Program-made: the position numbers and the translations under genes
Origin: Planctomycetota bacterium
GTDB lineage: Bacteria; Planctomycetota; PLA2; JAEUHO01
Assembly: GCA_026647295.1 (NCBI GenBank)
Contig: JAPKHB010000049.1
Span: forward strand, 1 to 15,959
Reading direction: 5' to 3'
DNA: 15,959 bases
In this document: positions 1 through 7,404 of the stretch, piece by piece
How the letters are laid out: every line of letters begins with the position of its first letter
Numbering within the stretch: the stretch's first letter is position 1
Notes under the pieces: generated by a model
Database searches by the model: none
Told to the model about the DNA's origin: nothing
Seen by the model: only the letters and a program-made list of their open reading frames with translations

Positions 1-1
1 G

Positions 2-841
2 CTCTGCCTACGCGCGGCGTGGCTCGCGGACCTCCGGCGCGAAAACCAGCTCGAGGCTTCGATGGCGAAGGCCATCGCGCCCGCTGCCGCGCTCGATGCG
101 GCGGTGGCCGGCATGGAGATCCTGGGCGAGGTCGCGGCGCTCGCGGAGGCCTACGCCGTGACGCGCGACCCCGCACTACGCGCGCCGGTCGAGCGGGCGG
201 CGCTGGCGCTGCTGGCCTGGCAGCACGCGGACGGGGGCTTCAGTTACGTCCATCGGGTGGGTGACGCGCCCACCAGCGCCGTCGTCGGCCTCGCCCTCGG
301 CCAGGTGGCCCGGGCCGGCATCCCCCTGCCCCGCGGGCCCCTCGAGCGGCTGCTCGCCTTCCTCGACGCCCGCGTGGATCCGTCCAGCGGGCGGTCGGAG
401 TACCACGCGGGGGCGGAGGCCCTGGGCTACACGCCCACCCGCGCCAACGCCGCCTCGGGCCTGGCGGTGCGGGCGCTGCTCGGCCGCCTGTCCGACGCGC
501 CGCATCTGGGCGCGGCGCTGCGCGCGGCGTTGGGGCCACGGCCCCGCTGGCGCCTGGAGGAGCGCGAGGTGCGCACGGCCGACGGGCGGCGCGTGCGCGC
601 CCAGGTCGGCTCGCTCTACCCGCTGCGCTGGCACCACGGGGCGATCGCGCTCGCCGCCGGGCAGCGGGCCGAGTTGGGGGGCTGGTGGGCAACGCTCAAG
701 GCCGCCCTGCTCGACGGCCAACGCCAGGAGGGCAGCGCCGCCGGCTCATGGGACCCGCTCGGCCCCTACTCCGGCGCGGGGGGACGGGTCTTCATCACCG
801 CGCTGTGCGTCCAGATGTTGCGCGCGCCCCAGCGCTACTGA
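2..841 (+). CDS. Squalene-cyclase/prenyltransferase-repeat (alpha/alpha toroid) protein, 5' end outside window
   Basis: The frame is open from base 2, so the N-terminus lies outside the window; 279 residues are visible, and the first in-frame ATG (base 62) is probably internal. Helical repeats of the toroid type are seen, for example WQHADGGFSYVHRVGD followed by an alternating small/hydrophobic helix (ALGQVARAGIPLP), then PTRANAASGLAVRALLG, and a C-terminal GSWDPLGPYSGAGGRVF block followed by ITALCVQML. This QxxDGGF / SWDP...GGRVxxTAL pattern is typical of noncatalytic toroid proteins common in Planctomycetota. I see no DxDD or DCTAE cyclase motif in the visible part, so terpene cyclase activity is not supported. 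It may bind or scaffold at the cell envelope, but that is inference. The gene converges on a second toroid gene and their stop codons overlap by 7 bases. Confidence 0.8.
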   Translation, partial: LCLRAAWLADLRRENQLEASMAKAIAPAAALDAAVAGMEILGEVAALAEAYAVTRDPALRAPVERAALALLAWQHADGGFSYVHRVGDAPTSAVVGLALGQVARAGIPLPRGPLERLLAFLDARVDPSSGRSEYHAGAEALGYTPTRANAASGLAVRALLGRLSDAPHLGAALRAALGPRPRWRLEEREVRTADGRRVRAQVGSLYPLRWHHGAIALAAGQRAELGGWWATLKAALLDGQRQEGSAAGSWDPLGPYSGAGGRVFITALCVQMLRAPQRY

Positions 842-2301
842 TCCCGGCCGGCGCACAGTTCGCGGCGCACCCAGCCCTCCAGCCGGCCGCGCGCGAGCGG
901 GTGGCGGTCGACGCCGCGCAGGCGCTCCGGGGGCAGGAGTTCGTGCAGCGTCTCGAAGGCCCGGCGCCGCGCGGCGCGATCGGGCAGGTCGAGCGCCCGC
1001 ACGAGGGCGAAGGTGCACCAGGGCCCGCCGGCGCGGCAGCGCGCCGCTCGGGTCGCCGCGGCTTCCTCCTGCGCGAGCCAGCCCGCGACGGCCTGCGCGG
1101 CGGCCTCGCGGCCCAGCGGCGCGGGGGCCTGGGCCGGCGCCTCGGCCGGCGTCTCGCCCGCCGGCAGGGCCTCGGGCCGCGGCGTGGTCACGCGCGGCGG
1201 CGCCGCCCGCGGCGTGAAGGCCCGCGGCGGGTCGGCCGCGCGGGTGAGGAAGAGCAGGGCGAAACAGGTGGCGTAGAGCGGGCGCTCGCCCCGCCAGGAG
1301 CCGTCCTTGTGCTGGGTGGCGATCAGGTGCGCGGCGCCCGCGGCGTACCAATCGGTCTCCCCCAGCCGCTCGTGGCCGGCCAGCACCAGTGCCCGCTCCA
1401 CGGTCCACAGGTAGTAGTGCAGCCAGCCCCGTCCGGCGGCGCGCTGGCGCTGGCGCACGCGGTCCGCGACCGGCCCGGGGTTGCGGTCGGGGCGGAACAC
1501 CGCGGTCAGGTGGGCGAGCGCCGGGCCCAGCGCGGGGTCCGGGCTCGGGCGGCCCTCGGCGGCGTCCAGCAGCGCGAGGCAGGCGATGCCCGCCGCGGTC
1601 ATCGACCCGGTGGAGGCGCTGTGCCGCGAGCCCCCGCTGCTGTAGCCAAAGCCGCCGTCGGGCTGCTGGGCCTCGCGCCACCACGCGCGGGCGCGGGCCA
1701 GCGCCGCCGGCCCGACCGTGAGGCCCTCCGCGGCGGCGGCGCCCAGCGCGAGCAGGGCGAACTGCGCGTTGCTGTTGTCCCCCGTGTCCGGCGGCGGGCC
1801 GCCCCCGACCTGGTACCCCCACTGGCCGTTGCGGGCCTGGCCGCCGGCGATCTGGTCGGCCAGGCGCTGCATGCGGGGCCGGTCCTGTGCGCGCCCGCGC
1901 TCGCGCAACGCGAGCAGCAGCAGCGCGGCGGCGTAGGTGCCGGCCTCCCTGGGCCTTGTGGCCGCCAGGCCCGGCCCCTCGCGGTCGAGCCAGCGCAGCG
2001 CGCGTTCGAGCCCGCGCGCCGCGCGCGCACGGGCCCCCTCGCGCACCCCCGCGTGCAGCAGGGCGAAGGCCGCCAGCGCCGTGGGGCCCAGGGGGTCGGA
2101 GCCGCCGCCGAAGGTCCCGCGGGCGTCCTGTTCGCCGAGCAGCCAGGTCGCCCCCGCTTCGATGGCGCGGTCGATGGCCTCCGGGGGCGGGGGCGGGGAC
2201 GGGCTGGGCTCTGGCGCCGCGCGCGCACCCGGGGCCAGCAGAAGGAGCGCGGCCAGCAACGCGGCGGCGGGCACGGGGCGCAGGGATGCCGGCCGGGGCA
2301 C
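835..2301 (-). CDS. Secreted squalene-cyclase/prenyltransferase-repeat protein
   Basis: 488 residues from a GTG start at 2301, chosen because AGGAGG (complement of 2306-2311) lies 4 bases upstream and a signal peptide follows at once (hydrophobic AAALLAALLLLAPGARA, about residues 11-28, cleavage likely after ARA). A longer open frame upstream overlaps the divergent gene and is low-complexity. Toroid repeats follow: residues 43-85 (WLLGEQDARGTFGGGSDPLG), 140-193 (GGQARNGQWGY, then GDNSNAQFALLAL), 202-247 (QQPDGGFGYSSGG, STGSMTAAGIACLALL) and 318-356 (LIATQHKDGSWRG, LYATCFALLFL). A Pro/Ala-rich linker at 357-397 leads to a small helical C-terminal part with Cys422, Cys429 and Cys483. There is no cyclase DxDD motif. 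It is probably an exported envelope protein of unknown role, related in fold to its convergent neighbour. Confidence 0.85.
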   Translation of the reverse strand: MPRPASLRPVPAAALLAALLLLAPGARAAPEPSPSPPPPPEAIDRAIEAGATWLLGEQDARGTFGGGSDPLGPTALAAFALLHAGVREGARARAARGLERALRWLDREGPGLAATRPREAGTYAAALLLLALRERGRAQDRPRMQRLADQIAGGQARNGQWGYQVGGGPPPDTGDNSNAQFALLALGAAAAEGLTVGPAALARARAWWREAQQPDGGFGYSSGGSRHSASTGSMTAAGIACLALLDAAEGRPSPDPALGPALAHLTAVFRPDRNPGPVADRVRQRQRAAGRGWLHYYLWTVERALVLAGHERLGETDWYAAGAAHLIATQHKDGSWRGERPLYATCFALLFLTRAADPPRAFTPRAAPPRVTTPRPEALPAGETPAEAPAQAPAPLGREAAAQAVAGWLAQEEAAATRAARCRAGGPWCTFALVRALDLPDRAARRRAFETLHELLPPERLRGVDRHPLARGRLEGWVRRELCAGRDQ

Positions 2302-2407
2302 GAAACCTCCTCGCGTTCCTAACGCCTTGGCCGCTGCGGGGAATGGGCCAAGCCCGGCGCGGCGCCCGGAGCGGGCTAGACTCGCGGGAACGCCGCGAAA
2401 GGTCTCC
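2302..2407. promoter_or_regulatory. Divergent intergenic control region between toroid and TPR-peptidase genes
   Basis: This 106-base gap must hold the promoters of both flanking, oppositely directed genes. AGGAGG for the leftward gene lies at 2306-2311 on the minus strand, and a weak AAAGG at 2398-2402 lies 5 bases before the rightward ATG. TAGACT at 2377-2382 is the best -10-like hexamer for the rightward operon, but no matching -35 is present at the right distance. A perfect inverted repeat sits in the middle (listed separately). Promoter positions are therefore not established. Confidence 0.45.
2326..2352. repeat. 7-bp inverted repeat CTTGGCC / GGCCAAG, possible operator
   Basis: CTTGGCC (2326-2332) and GGCCAAG (2346-2352) are exact inverted repeats separated by 13 bases, with centres about two helical turns apart. 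They lie midway between two divergent genes, where a dimeric regulator could control both. A chance occurrence in GC-rich DNA is quite possible. Confidence 0.3.
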
Positions 2408-5377
2408 ATGCCCCTCACCCTACCCCCCCGCGCCGCGCATCTTGCGCTGCTCGCCTGCGCCCTCCTCCTGGCCGCCCCCGGCCCGGCCCGGGCCGACGAA
2501 CTCGAGGCCGAGGCGGAGGCCGAACGCCGCGAGGCCGCCGAGCGCCACGCCGAGCGGGCCTTCGAGGCCTTCACGACCGGCAACCACGAAGAGGTGCTCA
2601 AGCGGATGGAGCGCGTGGCGCGCTATGCGCCCGAGAGTCCGATCCCCTTCCTGCTCAAGGCCCGGGTCTTCGAGCGCACCGGCCGCACCCGCGAGGCCTT
2701 GGCCGAGGCGCAGGCGGGGGCGCTCGCCCACCCGGACGACCGGCGCCTGGGCGGCCTGGTCCTGGAACTGCTCCTCGCCACCGGCCAGCGGGCGCGGGCC
2801 GAGCGCGAGGCCGAGGCCCTGCTCGCCGGCCGGCCGGACGACCTTCGCGCCCGCGCGGCCTACGCGGCGGCGCTCGAGGCCCGCGGCGCGCGCGCGGAGG
2901 CGCTCGCCCAGTACGACCGCATCCTGGAGGCCTGGAACTCCGGCAGCCCGCCCGAGGAGGAGCACCGCTACGTGGCCCGCGCCGCGGCGCGCATCACGTG
3001 GTTGAGCCCCGACCCGGGCGACGACCTCCTCCAGTCGGCCGTGCGCCTGCTCGAGCAGCGGGTCAAGGCGCACCCCGACGACCACGACGCGCGCCTGGAG
3101 TTGGCCGAACTGTGGCGCAGCGACCGCGGCCCCGACGGCCAGGCGCTCGCCCGGCGCAACTTCGAGCTGATCCTCAAGCGCAACTCCGAGGTGCCCGAGG
3201 CCCGGGTCGGGCTCGCGCGGGTGATGCTCGTGTTCTGGCGCCAGCACGAGGCCCGCCGCGAACTGGAGCGGGCGCTGGCGACCCATCCGCATCTGCCCGA
3301 GGCCCACGCGCTGCTTGCCGCCATCCACACGGGCAACGGCGACTACGAGCAGGCCGAGCGCAACCTCGCGGCCGCCCTCGCGGCCAACCCCGAGCACCTG
3401 GAGGCCCTCTCCGTGCGCGGAGCGCTCCACTACATCCGGGGGGAGGACGCGGCGTTCGAGGCCACGCGCGACCAGGTGCTGGCGGCGAATCCGCGCTACG
3501 GCGCCTTCTTCGTCGTGTGCGCGGAACTGGTGGGGGAGCGCCAGCGGCGCTACGACCGGGCCGTGGACCTTGCGCGCCGGGCGATCCAGGTCGACCCGGA
3601 CGACCGCCGCGCCTACACCGCCCTGGGCGAGGCGCTGATGAACCGCGGGCGCACCGACGAGGCGCTCGAGGTGTTCCGCACGGGGGTGGAGAAGAGCAAG
3701 CGCTACAAGGACGTGCACCGCGACAACTGGATCGAGGTCATCGGCCAGTGGATGCCCACCTTCAAGGTGCTCGAGTCGCCCCGGTTCCGCATCCGCATGC
3801 CGCTGGCCGACGCCGCCGTGCTGCGCCACTACCTGCCCGACCTGCTCGCGGAGGCCGAGGACGAGCTCGCGACGCGCTACGGCGTGGCGGTGGAGCACCC
3901 CACCCACGTCGACGTCTTCGACCGGGTCGACGATTTCTCGGTGCGCAGCATCGGCGTGCCGGGCCTGCCCGCGCTGGGCGTGTGCTTTGGCAACGTGGTG
4001 ACGCTCCTCAGCCCCACGGCCCGCCCCCTCGGGCAGTTCTCCTGGAGCCGCACGGCCTGGCACGAGTTCGCCCACGTGGTCACCCTGCAGTGCAGCGAGG
4101 GGCAGGTGCCCCGCTGGCTCACGGAGGGCTTGAGCGTCTACGAGGAGCAGCGCCGGCGCCCCCGGTGGGGCCGCGACATGGAACTCGAACTCTACAACCG
4201 CTGGCGCAACGGGCGGCTGCTCAAGATGTCGGAGATCAACGGCGCCTTCCGCGGGCCGGACATCATGTTCGCCTACTACCAGGGCGGGTTGATCGCCGCG
4301 CACCTCCAGCAGGAACGCGGTTTCGAGGTGATCCCGAAGATGCTGCGGGCCTTCGCCGCCGACCGCACGACGGCGCGCGTGTTCCAGGAGGTCCTCGGGC
4401 TCGAGCTGGCCCAGTACGACGAACTCTTCGAGCGCTACGTGGCCGGACGCGTGGGGGGGTACCGCCTGGTGCCGACCTGGGACGACCGCAGCCTCAAGGC
4501 GCTCGAGGAGCGGGTGGCCAAGGAGCCCACCGACGGCGAGGCCTGGGCCCGGCTGGGCTGGGCCCACCTGCAGCGCAACCGGGCCATCGACGCCGGCGCC
4601 GCCCTGCTCAAGGCCGAGGCCCACGCCCCCGGCCACCCCGAGGTGCGCCTGCTCAAGGCCCGCGTGGCCGAGCGCTCGGGCCGCCAGGACCTGGCCGAGC
4701 AGCACTACCGCGAGGCCCTGGCCGCGGGGGTCGAGGACTTCCACCTGCGGCTCTTCCTGGCCGACCGCGCGCTCGCCGGCCCGGGGCCGAGCGCCGCCGC
4801 CCTGGAGCACCTGGAGGCGGCCAAGCGGTGCTTCCCGGCCTACATCGGGCGCGACAGCCCCTACCTCCAACTCGCCCGCCTGTACCGGGGCGAGGGGGAG
4901 ATGGCCAAGGCGATCGCGGAACTGGAGGCCTACGCGGCCATCGCGGCCGAGGACTACGACGTGCGGCGCGAGCTCAAGGGCTGGTATCTCGCCCAGGAGG
5001 ACTGGGAGGCCGTCGCGCGGGTGTCCGAGGAGATGAACGACGTCTCCCCCTTCGGGGCCAACGTGCTGGGGGGCCGCGAGCCGCCCGACCTCACCCTGCA
5101 CCGGGACTGGGAGCGGGCGCTCACCCAGCTCGGCCGCGAGGCGGAGGCCCTCCGGGAACTCGAGGTCCAGGTCGAGATCCTGCGCCTCCTGCCCGAGGCC
5201 GCCCAGGCGGAGGCGGGGCTGCTCGACACCCTCCTCAGCCTGGGGGAGCGGCTGCTGGCGGCCGGGCGGGCCGAGGAGGCCCTCGCCCAGGCGTTGGCCG
5301 CGTTGCGGCTTGACCCCCAGCGGGCGGATGCGCGTATGCTGAAGCAGCGCGCGGAAGAGGCCGGCGCGGGACGGTGA
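2408..5377 (+). CDS. Exported TPR protein with embedded gluzincin-like zinc peptidase domain
   Basis: 989 residues. The ATG at 2408 is chosen because a clear signal peptide follows (hydrophobic LALLACALLLAAPGPARA, cleavage likely after ARA, about residue 29) and AAAGG lies 5 bases upstream. TPR-type helix pairs fill roughly residues 40-430 (for example ALSVRGALHYIRGEDAAF and AYTALGEALMNRGRTDEALEVF) and again 695-989. Between them is a peptidase domain (about 450-680) of the Peptidase_MA type: HEFAH at 552-556 supplies the two zinc histidines and catalytic Glu553, and WLTEGLSVYEE puts the third ligand at Glu573. All expected catalytic residues are present, so an active metalloprotease in the periplasm or on the outer surface is plausible; the substrate is unknown. 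It heads an operon whose other members are replication genes, with 10 bases to the next start. Confidence 0.9.
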   Translation: MPLTLPPRAAHLALLACALLLAAPGPARADELEAEAEAERREAAERHAERAFEAFTTGNHEEVLKRMERVARYAPESPIPFLLKARVFERTGRTREALAEAQAGALAHPDDRRLGGLVLELLLATGQRARAEREAEALLAGRPDDLRARAAYAAALEARGARAEALAQYDRILEAWNSGSPPEEEHRYVARAAARITWLSPDPGDDLLQSAVRLLEQRVKAHPDDHDARLELAELWRSDRGPDGQALARRNFELILKRNSEVPEARVGLARVMLVFWRQHEARRELERALATHPHLPEAHALLAAIHTGNGDYEQAERNLAAALAANPEHLEALSVRGALHYIRGEDAAFEATRDQVLAANPRYGAFFVVCAELVGERQRRYDRAVDLARRAIQVDPDDRRAYTALGEALMNRGRTDEALEVFRTGVEKSKRYKDVHRDNWIEVIGQWMPTFKVLESPRFRIRMPLADAAVLRHYLPDLLAEAEDELATRYGVAVEHPTHVDVFDRVDDFSVRSIGVPGLPALGVCFGNVVTLLSPTARPLGQFSWSRTAWHEFAHVVTLQCSEGQVPRWLTEGLSVYEEQRRRPRWGRDMELELYNRWRNGRLLKMSEINGAFRGPDIMFAYYQGGLIAAHLQQERGFEVIPKMLRAFAADRTTARVFQEVLGLELAQYDELFERYVAGRVGGYRLVPTWDDRSLKALEERVAKEPTDGEAWARLGWAHLQRNRAIDAGAALLKAEAHAPGHPEVRLLKARVAERSGRQDLAEQHYREALAAGVEDFHLRLFLADRALAGPGPSAAALEHLEAAKRCFPAYIGRDSPYLQLARLYRGEGEMAKAIAELEAYAAIAAEDYDVRRELKGWYLAQEDWEAVARVSEEMNDVSPFGANVLGGREPPDLTLHRDWERALTQLGREAEALRELEVQVEILRLLPEAAQAEAGLLDTLLSLGERLLAAGRAEEALAQALAALRLDPQRADARMLKQRAEEAGAGR

Positions 5378-5380
5378 GGG
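5374..5380 (+). promoter_or_regulatory. Ribosome binding site overlapping upstream stop codon
   Basis: GTGAGGG contains the TGA stop of the TPR-peptidase gene (5375-5377) and lies 7 bases before the GTG at 5388. It supports that GTG as the start of the DnaA-like gene and suggests translational coupling between the two. Confidence 0.6.
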
Positions 5381-5387
5381 CCCGATC

Positions 5388-6713
5388 GTGAGCACGCTCT
5401 GCCGGGAGGTCGAGGACGGACTGCGCGAGGAGCTCGTGCGCGCGCTGGGCCGCCACCGCTACCACCTCTGGTTCCGCGACACCCGCGTGCTCGCGGTGGA
5501 CGGGCAGGGCGTCACGTTGGCCGTCCCGACCGAGGTGCACCGCACCTGGCTCTCCTTCACCTACGGCGGCGTGCTCGAAAGCGCCTGCTCGGCGCTGCTG
5601 GGCCCCGGGGCGCGCCTGCGCCTCGAGGTGAACGAGGCCGAGGGCGAGCGCCGCCGCGTGCGCGAGGCCCTGCCGCAGCGCCCGGCGGAGTGGCAGGCGC
5701 TGCTCGAGCGGCTCCGGCCCGCGCCGCGCTTCGAGGGCTTCGTGGCCGCGCCGGCGCGCCGCTTTCCGCTCCTCCTCCTCCAGCAGGTGGCCCAGGGCGG
5801 CGGGCCGGGCGAAGCCCCCGTGCTGCTGGTGGGCCCCCCGGGCAGCGGCAAGACCCACCTGCTCAAGGCCCTCGAGGCGGACTGCCAGCGCCGCCGCCCC
5901 GGCGAGTGCCTCTACCTCTCGGCCCGCGGCTTCACGGAGCGCTGGGTCGGGGCGGTGCGGGCCCGGGAGGTGGACGCGCTCCGGGCCTTCGAACTGGACC
6001 TGGCCGCCCGGCGCCTCGTGCTCATCGACGACCTGGACGACCTGGCCACCCGGCCCTCGACCCAGGCCGAACTCGCCCGCCTGCTCGACCGCGGCCCCGG
6101 GGGCCCGCGCTACGTCCTGGCCCTGGACCGCCCGCCGGCCGACCAGGAGCCGTTCAGCGCCCGCCTGCGCTCGCTCCTGGGGGCCGGGGTGGCGTTGCAC
6201 CTTGCGCCGGCCCAGGGCGAGGACCTCGACCTGCTCCTGCGCGAGCGCGCCCGGGCCTACGGCCTCACGCTGCCCGCGGACGTGGGCGCGGCCATCGTGA
6301 CCCGCACGGGCTCGGTGCGCGGGGCGGTGGAGATCCTGGACCGCTGGGCCGCCGCGAGCCGCACGCTGGGGCGGGCGCTCGGGGCGGCCTTCCTGGGGGA
6401 GGTCGCGCCCGGCGTGGCGCTGCGCGCGCGCGAGGAGGTCATCCGGCGGGTCAAGGACGCCGTCGCGCGCCACTTCGCCCTCGAGCGGGCGCTGCTGGAC
6501 CGGCCGACCAAGCTGCGCCAGGCGCAGTTTCCGCGCCACGTGGCCATGTACCTCGTCTACCGCGCCTGCGCGCTGCCGCTGGGCGAACTGGCCGCGGCCT
6601 TCGGCCTGCGCAGCCACAGCAGCGTGAGCCGCGCCATCCACGGTCTGCGCGAGCGGCGGCTGGCCGACCCAGGGCTGGAGCAGACGCTCGACGGCCTGCT
6701 CACCGGCGTGTAG
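5388..6713 (+). CDS. dnaA: DnaA-family replication initiator ATPase (divergent)
   Basis: 441 residues, GTG start. The full DnaA layout is visible: domain I at about 7-82 (HLWFRD, VPTEVHRTWL), a very short domain II, an AAA+ domain III at about 113-330 with Walker A GPPGSGKTHLL (149-159), Walker B VLIDD (211-215), DRPP (247-250) and sensor-2 SVRGAVEIL (Arg311), and a domain IV helix-turn-helix at about 350-441 with FPRHVAMYL (381-389) and FGLRSHSSV (405-413). Two departures stand out. Where E. coli has box VII SRF with the arginine finger, this protein reads RSLLGAG (261-267), with Leu263 at the finger position. The signature RDHTT becomes RSHSS, changing the Asp and Thr that contact the DnaA box. 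Its neighbours tmk and holB fit a replication role. It could be the main initiator of a divergent lineage or a specialised paralogue; the window cannot decide. No DnaA-box cluster is seen nearby. Confidence 0.85.
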   Translation: MSTLCREVEDGLREELVRALGRHRYHLWFRDTRVLAVDGQGVTLAVPTEVHRTWLSFTYGGVLESACSALLGPGARLRLEVNEAEGERRRVREALPQRPAEWQALLERLRPAPRFEGFVAAPARRFPLLLLQQVAQGGGPGEAPVLLVGPPGSGKTHLLKALEADCQRRRPGECLYLSARGFTERWVGAVRAREVDALRAFELDLAARRLVLIDDLDDLATRPSTQAELARLLDRGPGGPRYVLALDRPPADQEPFSARLRSLLGAGVALHLAPAQGEDLDLLLRERARAYGLTLPADVGAAIVTRTGSVRGAVEILDRWAAASRTLGRALGAAFLGEVAPGVALRAREEVIRRVKDAVARHFALERALLDRPTKLRQAQFPRHVAMYLVYRACALPLGELAAAFGLRSHSSVSRAIHGLRERRLADPGLEQTLDGLLTGV

Positions 6714-6721
6714 GCCGGCCG

Positions 6722-7366
6722 ATGCGCCCCCCGGAGCCGATGCCCGGCGTCTTCGTCGTGCTCGAGGGCCTGGACGGCGCGGGCAAGAGCACCCAGGCCG
6801 CCCGACTGTGCGCGCGCATCGCCGCGCGCGGACGCTCGGTGGTCCACGCGCGCGAGCCCGGAGGCACCGCGCTGGGCGAGCGCGTGCGCGCGCTCCTGCT
6901 CGACCCCGCGCTGGGGGAACTGGCGCCGATGGCGGAGGTCCTGCTCTATCAGGCCTCGCGCGCCCAACTCGTCGAGGAGGTCATCCGGCCGGCGCTGGCC
7001 GCGGGCCGGGTCGTGGTCTGCGAGCGCTGGCACTACGCCACCGAGGCCTACCAACTCGCCTACGAGGGGATCGGGGCCCGGGCCGACGCGCGGTCCGTAC
7101 GCCAGAGTTCGCGGCTGGCCGTGCGCGGCGTCGAGCCCCAGCGCGCCCTCTTCCTCGACCTGGGCGACGCCGCGGCCCAGGCGCGGGTGGGCGCCGCCCC
7201 CGACCGGGTGGAGGCCCGGGGCCCGGCCTACCGGGCGCGGGTGGCGCGGCGCTACCGGGAGATCTTCGCCCGGGACCCGGTGCGCCTGCGCGTGGTGGAC
7301 GCCCGCGGGACGCCCGAGGAGGTGGAGGCGCGCATCTGGGCCGAAGTCGCGGACCTGTGCGCCTGA
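6722..7366 (+). CDS. tmk: Thymidylate kinase
   Basis: 214 residues, the usual length for bacterial dTMP kinase, which phosphorylates dTMP to dTDP for dTTP synthesis in the cytoplasm. The P-loop GLDGAGKST is at 16-24 and the conserved REPGGT at 44-49. The motif that is usually DR(Y/F/H/W) reads ERW (101-103), followed by AYQ (109-111). The lid region has DRVEARG and then the Y..R..RRY helix expected of the family. The start could instead be the ATG at 6740, just before PGVFVVLEGLDG, with GGAG 3 bases upstream; I chose the upstream ATG because it keeps the 8-base gap to the previous stop, and the choice is uncertain. It is third in the operon, between the DnaA-like gene and holB, a common bacterial pairing (tmk-holB). 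Confidence 0.93.
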   Translation: MRPPEPMPGVFVVLEGLDGAGKSTQAARLCARIAARGRSVVHAREPGGTALGERVRALLLDPALGELAPMAEVLLYQASRAQLVEEVIRPALAAGRVVVCERWHYATEAYQLAYEGIGARADARSVRQSSRLAVRGVEPQRALFLDLGDAAAQARVGAAPDRVEARGPAYRARVARRYREIFARDPVRLRVVDARGTPEEVEARIWAEVADLCA

Positions 7367-7404
7367 CGGCGCCGTTGTCGGGGCCTCGGCCGACACTGGG
7401 TCCG

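Noticed and set aside
62..841. Terpene cyclase activity for the toroid proteins
   Set aside because: No DxDD or DCTAE motif is visible; the fold class alone does not support catalysis.
2420..5395. Long open frame (about 990 codons) on the minus strand opposite the TPR-peptidase gene
   Set aside because: It mirrors a plus-strand gene with strong family motifs and signal peptide. Its translation is His/Gly/Leu-rich without domains. Such antisense frames are expected at very high GC.
5235..6641. Minus-strand open frame opposite the DnaA-like gene
   Set aside because: Low-complexity shadow; the plus strand holds all DnaA motifs in order.
5300..6722. Replication origin near the DnaA-like gene
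   Set aside because: No TTATNCACA-like boxes and no AT-rich unwinding region are visible, and intergenic gaps here are only about 10 bases.
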